Of a stretch of 64,000 nt of DNA, positions 1 to 43,762 are shown in pieces. The DNA lies in the NCBI GenBank assembly GCA_051294375.1, contig CM119271.1:11935620-11999619 (forward strand). The letters are read 5' to 3'. A program made the position numbers and the translations under genes. This DNA is from Paraspadella gotoi (Eukaryota > Chaetognatha). Below the pieces are notes generated by a model. It did not search any database, was not told the DNA's origin, and worked only from the letters and a program-made list of their open reading frames with translations. The stretch's first letter is position 1. Each line of letters starts with the position of its first letter.

Positions 1-750
1 ATAATTTTTTTCTTTAATATAATTTTTTATTAGACTTGCTTTGACCAGCGACTTCACAGGTTCACAGATCGCCTTCACAGACTGACAGACCGACTATAAC
101 CGTTTCCAGTCGTTTGTAATTAAACGTAACAAAAATACATAAAGTTCGCAATAAATCTGGAACGTCATCCAACTTTCGGTACAAATTGAAAACAAAATCT
201 GGACGTTACTGAGCGCATTTATAAACACCGCGCTTCAAGGTAGTTACATCCTTTTAATTGTTCTTTTAAGTATTACATACGTGCATTGTTTATCGTACAA
301 ACTAAATTAAAATTAAAAAAATAGCCATGGGCGCTCGCGGCGGCTAAATGGTAAAACATAAAACCATTACACTTTTTTTTTACAAAAGAGCAACAGGATC
401 TCTGCAGTAAATTGATTTGGCTTCGGCGCAAGTTTATTTCGGAAAAAAAGAAAACCGACTTTTCCATTTTGGCAAAAAAATATTTTTCCCTCAAAAAATA
501 AAAATAAATAAAGATTTGTAGCCAAAAAAAATTGTGATTTCTTAGCCCAGGTGAATATGAAAAATTGTGTTTAGGATCTAAACAAAATAACAATCAATGA
601 ATTATAGTGAACAACAGTCTACTCACATATATATCGAGTGAATTTAATTTGTTTTCAAAATGTTTGACCAAAGATAAACAATAAATGACCTCGGCAGTGC
701 ACACTGCACAGTGCACACAGTCGTCCACTGCTTTTAAAAAAGTCGGAAAT
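1..750. other. AT-rich intergenic stretch, no gene seen
   Basis: Low-complexity AT-rich sequence with short T runs. The only open frame is a 106-codon Phe/Tyr-rich frame on the minus strand without splice context or recognisable protein. I see nothing functional here. Confidence 0.5.
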
Positions 751-972
751 GAGTTTAGCTCAGCTTAACTCGAGTCTCTCCTTTGCAGCTCAAACACTTC
801 TGGGCGAAGAGGAATTCCCCCGAGCGTTTTTTTTTACGTTTTGTTTTTTTTTTTTCCGTTCCTTCCCTTTTTTTTGAAGGGACGAGGATGTGTCTTCGAC
901 TTAAAGGGATCCCTGGTATGCGGTTTAATCGATCTTTCGTTCCGAGCCGGTTTACGGGGCCCACCTCCCTCT

Positions 973-978
973 CGTAGG

Positions 979-1028
<50 letters not shown>

Positions 1029-1300
1029 ATTCCTCTGTCTATTCCCCTTTCAAAAAATTGGCCGAGGGCCCCCATCGAGCATCTTTTTCCTCATAAACAG
1101 GGTCCCCCTCTCGGCGAACACCTGTTTCGCATCCCCACCCCGCCCCGAGAGAAAGGATGAAAAAAATTCTTGGGCAGGCAACGTCTCGTCTCTTTCTCTC
1201 TCTCTCTCTCTCTCCTCTCCTCTCTCTCTCTCTTTCTCTGTCTCTCTCTCCTCTCTCTCTCGTCCTTCTCTCTCTCTCTCATCCTCTCGTTTCTCTCTCA
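973..1300. repeat. GA microsatellite followed by CT-rich tract
   Basis: A pure (GA)n run at about 973-1026 is followed, after about 160 bases, by a long interrupted CT tract at about 1189-1300. The Ser/Leu- and Arg/Glu-rich frames across it are products of the dinucleotide repeat. Similar CT/GA runs recur at 3408-3446, 3870-3912, 6727-6790, 6870-6935, 13608-13648, 56234-56282 and 60670-60720. Confidence 0.9.
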
Positions 1301-1307
1301 GTCTCGG

Positions 1308-2916
1308 GCGCGATTTTTTAACCTTGTACTGAATAAATTTAAAAAAATAACTTTAAATAACTTAATAAAAAAACATTATTGTTATCGAATTTATGTGAGA
1401 ATGAAAAGCGATTTCCGAACGGCGGTGAGCAATTATAATTAATCTAATTAATTTTAATTAATTTAATTAATTTAATCTTAAATAATTTAATTAACTAAGA
1501 ATGGCGTGTCAAATTCCTTCAACGATTTTTCTTGTTTTTTTGTCCGACAGAAAAATCAAAAATGAGACGAATTCTTTCTTTTTAACTCATCTCTCTTCCT
1601 CTTCATCTCTCACTAGCCGCTCGTCTCGGCAAGCCCTTATTTTTCATGTTTTTTTTTTTAGAGGGCATGGTCTCCTTGGTATCTGCTAATGCCAACCGAA
1701 GGATCGGAACCGGCATGTCTTCCCAATATCGTTTTGTTTCCAGGTAATTAAAAATCCTTCTCGCTCCTTCTCTCTCTCTCTCACTTTCTCATCTCTCTCT
1801 CTCCCTGAGCCCCACATTCATCAATAATAGTGGACATGCAGCTAAAAAATGTCCCGATCCAAACCGAAACGACAAATAATAACGATGAGTAAATAACATT
1901 GTGTAAAATTTAACCTAATCAATTAAAATCGATCATTTGATAAAGTTTTGAAAATAAAAACCCACTGCAACCCAGACCGAAAATTACGTTAAATATTTTT
2001 TGTATAAATAGTACTTATTACGTCAATTCAGATTTTATTGTTTTCTTCTCTATATTGGTCGAGATATAATGAAAGACGTTTTTGAGTATAGAGAAATTAT
2101 TATATTTCCTTTTTAAAAAAGATTTTTCTGTTAAAACAAAATTCACTAATGATGGTATTTAATTCTCTTTCTTGCCATTCTGTCACTCTTGGTCGTTGTC
2201 ATTGTTAGTCGTCAGACAGTTTCTTACGCAGTGTCATCGTCTTCGTCATCATCTCTGGGATAGTCGTCGCATTAATCATTGTGATAACTGTCATCATTGT
2301 GAGAGTGGCATCATGAATGTTTGACTTGATGTTACTCGTCTTTCATATTTGTCATCACCGCATCGAGTGTAGTTCGTCACCTGGGTCAGTATTTGGATGG
2401 AGGTAATGGGCCTGGACTTTACGTACATCTATGCCCCGTCAGAGCCAAGGAACGGTCCTGGGGCTTGGAACCGAAGCCAAGGGGGTTTACGGCCGTCCTC
2501 ACGCTCCCGCAGGGATAGTGTACCGGTTAGGTTGAACCCCATACCTAATAGATCATGAGCTTATACCAAATGAGCACCGGGTCAGCAAAAGGAGTCAGGC
2601 CTATAGGCTGGGTGAACTGTTTGCAATGCCGACTACAGTAATATTTTTGTAGAAATCAGTCTTTGTTGTCGTTGTCATCGATCCGTTTACGGACAAGTCT
2701 CTTCGGAGGCGTGGGTTCGAATTCCCACCGCGCCGACCACATTTTAAGGAAGAACTCATGGATTTCTAGGAGAAATCAAGGAGCAGATTTTATCTCTGAG
2801 ATTAATAAGGTGACCGGTGAGACACGCGCAGGAGTCCAGATCAATTCTACGAAACTAGAAAGCTATTTAATATATATTATATAACAGTCTATTTATATCT
2901 AGAGAGGAGGATCCGA
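1308..2916. repeat. Long direct duplication, copy 1
   Basis: This segment is repeated in the same order and orientation at 3451-4979. Both copies start at the GCGCGATTTTTTAACC motif. Both run through the same AT-rich block, the same GTCATCGTC-rich block, the same antisense SINE and the same tail ending AGAGGAGGATC. They differ mainly by one-base insertions and deletions, many in homopolymers. Copy 1 stops exactly at the N gap. This pattern fits two versions of one locus placed in tandem better than an old duplication. Confidence 0.8.
2395..2650 (-). mobile_element. tRNA-derived SINE, family 1 (antisense)
   Basis: Read on the minus strand, the head has an A-box-like TGGCTCATTGAG segment and a B-box-like GGTTCAATCC segment, the internal RNA polymerase III promoter layout of a tRNA. 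A shared body follows that contains a copy of CCAAGCCCAGGACC. The same head and body occur at 4490-4700 (antisense), 42050-42360 (sense) and 61795-61990 (antisense). A body-only fragment lies at 9035-9130. Confidence 0.7.
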
Positions 2917-2941
2917 NNNNNNNNNNNNNNNNNNNNNNNNN
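2917..2941. other. Assembly gap (25 N)
   Basis: Twenty-five consecutive N characters immediately follow duplication copy 1. The fixed small size suggests a scaffolding placeholder, not a measured gap length. Confidence 0.99.
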
Positions 2942-3169
2942 AAAACAAAACAATTTAAGAGAGAGAGAGAAAAAAGAAACGCCACACGAAACAAAAAAAA
3001 AATTAACCGTAAAAAGAGAGAAAAGGAAAGGAAAGGGCGAATGATTCGTAACGGGTAAGTCGAGATGAGCATTAGGTAAGTTCATCAAAAATGCGTAACA
3101 TGTTAGGGATTTATTTTGTAAAAGGGCTCTCTATATTTCCTTAAATGGGTTAATTTATAAAGTTAGAAG

Positions 3170-3290
3170 TTGGGTTAGCGGTTAGGGTTAGGGTGAGATA
3201 TTATCGATCACGTAAAGGGTTTGGTTAATGATCATTGATCAGGGTTAGTTAGAGGGTTATGGTTTTTTAAAGAGGTTAGGTTCATATTTC
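3170..3290. repeat. Degenerate telomere-like TTAGGG-rich patch
   Basis: Several imperfect GGTTAGGGTTAGGGT units are scattered here between the two copies of the duplication. Related degenerate patches lie at 30100-30180 (CCTAA strand), 34285-34350 and 48505-48560. The units are too irregular and too few to be a telomere. They may be short interstitial repeats. Confidence 0.5.
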
Positions 3291-3406
3291 ATATTTGACC
3301 GTTGAAAAAAAAAAATTCGTACCGTCGAGAATAAAATGTTTAGACATGTAGTCAAAATCGACCATCGAAAATATGACAAAAATTGTCCAACTCGGCCTCT
3401 GGGCAG

Positions 3407-3446
<40 letters not shown>

Positions 3447-3450
3447 CAAC

Positions 3451-3866
3451 GCGCGATTTTTTAACCTTCGTACTGAATAATTTAAAAAAATAACTTTAAT
3501 AACTTAATAAAAAAACATTTTGTTAAGTTCGAATTTATGTGAGAATGAAAACGATTTTCCCGAACGGCGGTGTGAGCAATTTAATTAATCTAATTAATTT
3601 TAATTAATTAATTAATTTAAATCTTAAATTAATTAATTAACTAAGAATGGCGTTCAATTCCTTCAACGATTTTCTTTTTTTTTTCGTCCGAAAGAAAAAA
3701 TCAAAAGAACGAATTCTTTCTTTTTACTCTCTCTCCCTCTCTCTCTCTCACTCCCTCATTCGCAGCCCTTTTTTCATGTTTTTTTTCGAGGGGCATCGTC
3801 TCCTCTGTATCTGCTAATGCCCCGAAGGACGAACCGCATTCCTTCCCATTCGTTTTTGTTCCGGTT

Positions 3867-3913
<47 letters not shown>

Positions 3914-4979
3914 GAGCCCCAACTCATCATAATAAGTGACAATCAGCTAAAAATGTCCCGACTCAAAACCGAACGAAATAATAACGATGAGTAAATAAAC
4001 ATTGTGTAAATTTAATAATCAATTTAAAATCGATCATTTGACAAAGTTTTGAAAAAAAAACCCACTCAAACCCAGACCAGAACAATTACGTAATTATATT
4101 TTTTAAAAAAGTACTTATTACGCAATTCAGTTTTTTGTTTTCTTCTCTATTTGGTCGAGATATAATGAAAAGACTTTTTGAGTATAGAGAAATTATTATT
4201 TCCTTTTTAAAAAGATTTTTTCTGTTAAACAAAATTCACTATGATGGTATTTAATTCTCTTTCTTCCATTGTTGTCATCTTCGTCGTTGTCATTGTTGTC
4301 GTCAGACATTATCTTCGTCAGTGTCATCGTCTTCGTCATCATCTCTGGGATAGTCGTCATTATCATTGTGATAACTGTCATCATTGTGAGTGGCATCATG
4401 AATGTTGACTTTGATGTTACTGTCTTATCATCTTTGTCATCACCGCCATCGTGATAGTTTCCATCATGGTCAGTATTGTGGATAAGGGGCTAACATCTAT
4501 GCCCCGTCAGCAGCCAAGGAACGGGTCCTGGGCTTGGAACCAAGCCCCAAGGGGGTTTACGGCCGTCCTCACGCTTCCCGCAGGGTAGGTACCGGGTTAG
4601 GATTGAACCCCATACCTAATGATCATGAGCTTTACTCAATGAGCCACCGGGTCACAAAAGGAGTCAGGCTTATAGGCTGGGTGAACTTTTGCAATGCCCG
4701 ACTACAGTATCATTTTTGTCAGAATCGTCTTTGTTGTCGTTGTCATCGTCCGTTTTACGGACAAGTCTCTTCGGAGGCGTGGGTTCGAATCCCACCGCTG
4801 CCACCACATTTAAGGAAAACTCATGGATTTCTAGGAGGAAATCAAGTGGAGATTTATTCTGAGATAAATAAGGTGACGGTGAGACACGCGCAGGAGTCCA
4901 GATCAATTCTACTGAAACTAAGGAAAGCTATTTATATATATATTTATAAAGTCTATTTATATCTAGAGAGGAGGATCGA
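3451..4979. repeat. Long direct duplication, copy 2
   Basis: Second copy of the segment at 1308-2916, with small indels throughout. The apparent 162-codon open frame at 4534-5022 lies over SINE sequence and is not a gene. The segment continues without a break into unrelated GTC-rich sequence after 4980, unlike copy 1. Confidence 0.8.
4490..4700 (-). mobile_element. tRNA-derived SINE, family 1 (antisense), inside duplication copy 2
   Basis: Counterpart of the SINE at 2395-2650 within the duplicated segment, so it is not an independent insertion. It keeps the A-box-like and B-box-like segments on the minus strand. Confidence 0.65.
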
Positions 4980-4980
4980 A
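4740..4980 (+). repeat. tRNA-half-like repeat with GGTTCGAATCCCACC motif
   Basis: A GGTTCGAATCCCACC segment, identical in form to a tRNA T-arm (B box), is followed by a shared tail containing ACATTTAAGG and GGTGACGGTGAGACAC. The same block occurs at 2700-2905 (duplication copy 1) and at 35455-35700 inside an FNDC3 intron. It is a dispersed SINE-like 3' fragment. Confidence 0.6.
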
Positions 4981-5716
4981 GGCAAGAGTTGTTTTGACAG
5001 TTCCATTGATTCTGCAAGCTGATTGGTCGATGCCGATTCTTCCTTGACCAATCACGATCCAGTGATTCCGATTTCACTTGAGGTGAGGCTGAGTCTCCTG
5101 CGACGTCATCGTCAATTCTGTGGTCGTCATTTATTTCATCGTCGTCATCGTTGTCATGATATTGGATGTCATCATCGGTGTCATCGTCGTTGTCATTGAT
5201 TTCGTCTTTGTCATTCTTTTATCAACGTCAGTGTCGTCGTCGTCGTCGTCGTCATTTTTATTCGATTTGTAAATATCGAGCAAGATTCGTCAAGTTGAAT
5301 CTCTAATTCATTGTGTTCGTCCGCTCGTCTCTTTACCAGATTAACAACGGGAGAAAATAAAAATCGTTAGCTAAATTCGTCTCCCCCCCGTTTCAATCAA
5401 ATTTTAACTAAATTAGTAATACTAATAGGCTTAAATCTCTTCGTTAAAAAGTTGACGACTTCAATTTGAAAGAGAAAAAAAAAAGTTTCGTACGTAAGCG
5501 GCGATTCGAAAAAAATTCTCGTGAGTGCAGGGGAAACCACGGTCGTCTTTTATTTTTTTAATACTTTGTCTCTGTCTCTGTCTCTCTCTCTCTCTTGACT
5601 GAATATGTCAGGCTGTCTCTATGTCCTGTCTCTGTCTGTCTGTCTTCCTCTAAAACTCTCTCTTTTCGTCTCTCACCCTAATTTTCTCTTTCTCTCTAAC
5701 TTTCTTTCCTTTCCAA

Positions 5717-5832
<116 letters not shown>

Positions 5833-6295
5833 TGGCGCAGATCCGGGAGCAGCTTCGTCTTGATTCTTTCCGTTTAAAACTACACTTTCCTTCGACAGAA
5901 GACAAATTTTTATTAATTAACTATATTTATAATTATAATAATTAATAAAGTATACATATTGTATAGCCAATGGAAAAAAAGTCATTACGGTTAATAATTT
6001 ATTAATTTAGTAGTAGTCAAAAACAAAAAATCACATACAAGTTCAAACTTACAGTTTTACAATTGAACAAGATATACCTCAAAGTTTAATTCATTCTATT
6101 TGTATAATAATTAAAAAGCGTGAAAATGTTTATCATAGTTTTAAAACGTTATACAAACGTTACTATAGTCGTTATTCCTGAACACCCTGTTAAAATCATT
6201 TTGTACGGATATGACGGTCGCCAATTTTGACACACTTTGCTACACGTGACAAATCCGTAGTTTTTTCATACTTAAAGTTTTAAACTCTTTAATCT

Positions 6296-6560
6296 GAGAA
6301 AGAAAGAGAAATAAAACTGGAAAGAAAGAGAAATAAACTTGAAAAAAAAGAGAAAGAAAACTGGAAAGAAATAGAATGAAAACTGGAAAGAAAGAGAAAG
6401 AAAACTGGAAAGAAAGAGAATAAAAACTGAAAAGAAAGAGAAATAAAACTGGAAAGATAAAGAAAAAAAGGCAGCTGACAAAAAAAAAGGGAGAATTGGA
6501 GAAAAAATCGAGAAATATAGAAATGAAAGAAAATGAAAGAAAGTGAAAAAGAGAGAAAAA
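6296..6560. repeat. Purine-rich minisatellite
   Basis: Degenerate tandem units of roughly 24-26 bases around AAACTGGAAAGAAAGAG. The strand is almost entirely A and G. The Phe/Ser-rich minus-strand frames (about 134 codons) are translations of this repeat. Confidence 0.8.
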
Positions 6561-6740
6561 AAAAATAGAAAGATTTTTCTGGTTCGTAAATCGAAACTCG
6601 TTAATTTTTATTTTGATCGATTTTTTTGGCGAAAGACTTTTCACAGTTAAAGGTCACTCTCCAAAATCGACGGGAAAAATATTCCTAATCAAATTTTTAT
6701 CAATGTTTTATTTGCCATGGCGGAGGGAAAAGAGAGAGAG

Positions 6741-6793
<53 letters not shown>

Positions 6794-6876
6794 AGAAGCG
6801 CCATGGATTTAGAGACGAGAAAATACGACATTTCTATTTTCTTTCTTTCAATTTAAAAGAAAATATACTACTCTCT

Positions 6877-6933
<57 letters not shown>

Positions 6934-7749
6934 CTCTTTCTCAGTGTGTGTGACGATTTCACATTTAAACTTTCAGCGATCGATTCATTGCAAAGGGAAC
7001 AATTTTTTTTAACCGAAACTAAAGTAAAAAGAGTATTGTTTTTTGTTGTTTTTTTTTTGCCACGTAAACCGAAAAGACTTTCGTAGCGAATGGAATCAAA
7101 ACTTTAAACTAAAAGTTAAAAAATAAATAAACAACTAAAAATTCATTAACGTCTCATTTGGAACTGAAACTGTTTTAAAAAAAAAACATTAAAGTCGCCG
7201 ACAAAGTCTCAAAATTTGGTTTATTACACATTTTTATTATATTTTTTACAATTGGCGCATCTAGGTTTTAACAAAAAAAATATGAATCGTCTTTATTTCC
7301 CTTTCAAAACTTGAAAGAGGCAAGTATGATGACGAGCTACGTTTAAATATATATATTTTTGCAATCATAAAAGAGACAGTAAAGTTAAACTGACGTTTAT
7401 TGGAATCAGAGAACGAAGGAGCAGACCCCGAAGACAAAGGTTCGAGACTCAGTCGTAAGTGAGATTCTTTTGTCCGTTTATCCACTGGAGTTTTAAACGA
7501 ACAAAGATTATAAAGAACATTTTCAATTTTTACATTATTTATTTTAGTTTTTATATATTTTTTAGTTTTATTAATAAAGAAAGAGGACCAAAAAATAGGC
7601 ACGTTTCTTTTTATGTTATATTTCCAACGTAAAAAAGTTTTCAATGTAAATGTAAATACATTTTCGTGGGCGTTAATACATTTTAAATTGATATAGTATA
7701 GTATAATATAGTATAGTATATTATTCCATGTTCATTCGCTTAAAAGAAA

Positions 7750-8170
7750 AAACTAGAGAAAAAAAATGATATAAACTCTAGAATAAAAAAAACAAAAAAA
7801 AAAACAAGAAAACAACTAAAATAACAAACATTACAAACATAACAAATAGTAGAAACGAAAAAAAAATAAACAAACAAAACTACTCAAAACAAAACAGACC
7901 AAACAACTAACACAAAGAACAATAACAAAACAAAACAAAAGCAACAAAATAATCTCAATAAAACCATCAACACAAATAAATTAAAAAGCAAAACAAAACA
8001 AACATACAAAATTAAAACAAAACAAATAAAATAAACCAACCAAATAAAAAACAAAACAAAGACAAAAACAAACAAACAATAAAACAAAAACAATAAAAAA
8101 CAAACAAATAAGCAAAACACAAAACTAAGACAAAAAAACAAAAAACAAACTCCCTCAAACAAATACACTG
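7750..8170. repeat. A/C-rich low-complexity tract
   Basis: About 400 bases of AAACAAAAC-type sequence precede the first predicted FNDC3 exon. The Phe/Val/Leu-rich frame on the minus strand is a composition artefact. Positions 6940-7750 between this tract and the preceding CT repeat show no gene. Confidence 0.8.
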
Positions 8171-8238
8171 ACAGAACTCTTCTCCCCCCCAAATCCTTTA
8201 CCCCCCTCCTCCTCCTCCTCCTCCTCCCCTTTCCACAG

Positions 8239-39902
<31,664 letters not shown>

Positions 39903-40328
39903 AGTGTGGTTGAGGGTGGTGGAGCCGGGTGGGAGGGCAGATGGAGCCCTCGAGTCCACGCGCCGAGAGAAATAGATCTTCAAACTATTTTCTTTTCTTT
40001 AAATCCCTCACCCCTGTATTTTTTTTTATTAAGTGAAACAGATAGAATCTTTTTTCTCTCTTGTTATAGCTTTACGATTATAATACTTTTGGAAATCGTC
40101 CGTAAATGCGAAATCTTTTTTTTTTACGAAAACGAAATGCGTTTTAAGAGATTTTATACGACGGTACATACAACTTGAAAGTGAAGTATTGTAGTAATTT
40201 CTATGAAATGTTTGTAACCCAGCTGGAACTGGTATCGGCCCTATACTGCGTTCGCATTAAGATGAGCACAAAAACCGAGAAGGGGACAATTAAAAAAAAA
40301 AAAGATAACCCCCCGCCCCGAGTTCCCC

Positions 40329-40334
40329 AATAAA
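40329..40334 (+). promoter_or_regulatory. Candidate polyadenylation signal of FNDC3
   Basis: AATAAA about 427 bases after the FNDC3 stop at 39902. It is the first canonical hexamer I find in the 3' flank. Confidence 0.45.
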
Positions 40335-42045
40335 AGATTTAATAGAGATGGATTAGGAATTTTCTCTGGGTCAGCTACGCGACTACAAGAAGAGAATGAA
40401 TGAATTAAAGCAAAATTTTAGAACCAAGTTAAAAAATCACTTTTTTCTTAAATAATAAAAGGTTTTGTAATTTTTTTATTTGAAATAAATTATACAATTA
40501 TACTAATTAAATATTTGCTTTCTTAATTTTTTTTTTAAAAGAGAATTTCTCTATATTGATGAAAAAAAAGGAGCAATGATTTCAAAATTGTGAACATCCC
40601 TTATAATAAAAGAATCACTAAATTTGTTTCTATCACACGCAAAATTTTCAAGAAAATAAAAATAATCTGAAGAAATTAAAATTATTTTTTTATTTCATAA
40701 CCGATGGACTCTTCTGCGTATTGTGAGAAAAAAGCCTCATAGAAAAAATCAAAGTAGCTGCCCACGAGGACTTTCTGATTGGAGACTTCTTAACTCAAGA
40801 ACTGACTGAAATTGAAAAATAGTCTAGTCATCAACATAACCTTTCCCCCCCCCTTCCGACTGTTTAGGTTCTACGTTGCCTTTATATTTCTGAAAAAACC
40901 GACTATTTTGCTTCATTGTCATTACTCAGATATTTTTGCATTCATATTTTAAATTCGTGATTGATATATCTGTTTTTCTCTTCCTGTGAATCCTTCATAT
41001 GTTTTTCAGTAATTTAAACCAAAATTAAACCTTTGTTTATAAACATATCACCTCCCTGTAATATCCTTAATGTCACGCTTAAGGAAATATCCCCGTCGAG
41101 ATTTTATAAAATAATAAAATTCAGCACAACTTAGATGAATAATATTTTTTAAAAAACTTGGTTTAATGAATGTAAACAAGCTTGTAGTGAATTAAAATAA
41201 TATTTAGTAAGAGTTTTTATTTTTTCCGAGTGATTTTCTAGTGCTTTCCGAAATCTATTGTCACATGATGTAGTTTCACCACACCATTCGTGCATTAAAC
41301 GTTTTGGTGAAGTATTTTACATGTTTCCCAGATTCATGTGACTTCGTTTAATAATTCTCCTTAATTTTTCCCATTTTTTTTTCAAAATGAAAAAAACAAA
41401 TTTCGAGATTGTCTTTTTGACCAGGAACTTGTAAACTGGGTGCATGATTCTAAGTCTAACGAGTTTGGTTCTAGTGGTAGATATCATGTTATTAACTATT
41501 AATGCTTTTCATTAAATACGTCATTTACTTTATTATCTGGCTAAAGAGAAAAAGATGGCTTTCCTCATAGTGACTTAATTCTATATTTCTATATTAACCT
41601 TATTGTATAATGTATATCTAGATGTGCAATATTATTCTTTTTTTTCCACTCATCCTAGAAAATTATTTTAGTAAATTTTCTCTATTACATCTGTTTTTGA
41701 CGAATCTCGAATTAATACAAGAAATTGTTTCTCCAAAGATATCCAAATAGATGGGCATGTAATAGAAGACTGCATACAAAAAAGATAGCTCACTAAACAG
41801 ATTTACTCTATTTCAGAATGCTTAACTATATGGCGGAAATAGATGCAGTTTTATGTTTTAGATTTGATTCGTTAATAATCTTCATTAATATATTTTCAGA
41901 AAGTCCCTTTTATCTTTGTTCAAAAATTATTTCTCCAGAATAAATATGTAAGATAACGTCCGTGTTTTCGGACTGTCCAGCTATCAATCGGAAAGAAATA
42001 CACGGATAACTTTAGTCGGGCATTGCATAAGTTCACCCCGCTTAT
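40335..42045. other. AT-rich intergenic stretch between FNDC3 and CTH
   Basis: Converging 3' flanks of the plus-strand FNDC3 and minus-strand CTH. I see no exon, RNA gene or clear repeat here. The rest of the interval up to 43762 holds a SINE (42050-42360), unremarkable AT-rich sequence, and the repeat at 43115-43315. Confidence 0.5.
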
Positions 42046-42049
42046 AAGC

Positions 42050-42360
42050 ATGACACCTTCAGTCGTGACCCGGTGGCTCATTGAGTAAAGCCATCAGCTC
42101 ATGACCACTAGGTACCGGGTTCAATCCCAACCCGGTACCTATCCAGTGGGAAGCATGAGGACGACCGTAAGCCGCCTTGGGAGCGTAGAAAACCCTCAAG
42201 CCTGGTTCCAAGCCCAGGACCTGTTCCATGGCTGCAAGAGGGGGTTTAAGAAGTTGCGGATAGTCCTCTTCGGCACCACACTGGTGAGCCCATCCTGTCG
42301 AGCGTATTCCATCCTTCTGATTCCAGGCCCATGGACTTGCTGAAAATTGCTCCCCTCCCT
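42050..42360 (+). mobile_element. tRNA-derived SINE, family 1 (sense)
   Basis: Best-preserved copy: GACCCGGTGGCTCATTGAG (A-box region), then GGTACCGGGTTCAATCCCAA (B box) about 45 bases on. The body carries GCCTGGTTCCAAGCCCAGGA and a 3' part ending near GGCCCATGGACTTGC. It lies between the two convergent genes. Confidence 0.75.
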
Positions 42361-43114
42361 CCACTCTGACCGAGAATCGGTTCAGACCAAATTTTATACG
42401 ATTTTGCGTACAGTATTCAAATGGAACTATCGAGGCGATTATTAATATTTTACCCCTGAGCTATGAAACAGAGCCAGGGGGGCAAAAAATTATCATAATT
42501 TTTAAAAAAATGTCTTAACTTTGTAGAAAAACCATTTAATAAATTTTAATTAATCTTTATTCCTTTGAATAAGCTTAGTCCATCGTTTAAGATCTATATT
42601 TTGCTCGCCAGGTGAAAGCTGGCATGAACCTCTTATGGTTGATCCTGGAAATAAATCAATATTTTTTTTTTTTTACAATAATAGATGTACTTTTCTGAAG
42701 AAATAAACGTTTCTGCTGAGGCGACCTACGACCGGTCTCTCTCTCCTATTTTCGTCTTCTACACTGCCACGTTTCGGGATAAAAAAATTTTGCCAACCTG
42801 GGCTGAGCCCTTAACCTAAGGCACCATATCTCGGGTCATAGGCCAAATTTCAAAAATCCCCTCGATAGTCCCATTTCTTTTGCCCTAAAATAAGTTGATG
42901 CAAAATTTAATCAATATCGATCTAGTCGTTTAATCGGAGCCGATTCTCGGTTCCAAAAATTATTATGAGACTAATACGAAACCTTCTGTAAATGATTTAA
43001 TTGAATGTTGATTTGAAAATGAATCGACAATATGCAAATGAACATGATTGCAACTATGATTGTGTGGAGGAATATTCACACCGCCTCACGTCCATCATCG
43101 TTCAGCCAATCCCA

Positions 43115-43315
43115 TCACACCATCCCAGGCGTTGTGTTCCATCCACAGTCCTAACGACTTCCCTCTGCGTTGGCAAAGCGAGACCGTTCTAGGGTAACCG
43201 CGCCAGTGACTGGAGTCGTCACTGAGGGTCGAAAGCCCCCAAAGCCAACAGTTAGATGCCCCGTCCCAATGGGCATCACATGCAACCCCGCTGTTGCCAT
43301 AATTGCAACTTTACT
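43115..43315 (-). repeat. Dispersed repeat, inverse copy of 35205-35400
   Basis: Reverse complement of the block at 35205-35400, for example CCTCTGCGTTGGCAAAGCGAG against TCGCTTTGCCAACACAGAGG. It lies about 450 bases downstream of CTH. Confidence 0.6.
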
Positions 43316-43762
43316 TGAAAATTGAGAGGGGAAAAACTGCTAAAATTTATTTCTAATTATTTGTAGTCGATAGGGAAATCATTACAAAAATATTATTTTC
43401 CAGCTTTGTATTGATAAAAGTATTAAAGTTATTACAAATGTAGTTTTACACGTTGAATAGAAATTAAACTTTTCCGAAAAATCTTTTATTTTAGGCACGT
43501 ACCCTTGCGAAGTGGCACGACATCTTCCAAAACAGTTTAATAACAAAATAAACTAAGCCCATAACTGTAGCAGTTACGTTGAATAAGGAAAAAAAATAAA
43601 AACTAAAAAAAAAAAACGAGATCTCTGGACTAAAAAATAAAATCTTTAAAACTTGCCAGATTTAAAAAAAAGTAGTTCGGACTTGATTTATGATAATATA
43701 ATTCCTAGAATGAAAAATCGACGGGAGATTGCAGGCCCAGGCCCTCTCTCCACCCGCCCGTC

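Noticed and set aside
3170-3290. Telomere or chromosome end
   Set aside because: TTAGGG units are few and irregular, and ordinary sequence continues on both sides.
4534-5022. 162-codon open frame
   Set aside because: It lies over a SINE and a tRNA-half-like repeat, has no splice context, and is broken in the sister copy at 2400-2900.
6240-6644. 134-codon Phe/Ser-rich minus-strand protein
   Set aside because: Translation of the purine-rich minisatellite at 6296-6560.
42062-42135. Functional tRNA gene
   Set aside because: A and B boxes are present but the arms do not fold into a convincing cloverleaf, and the unit recurs with a SINE body.
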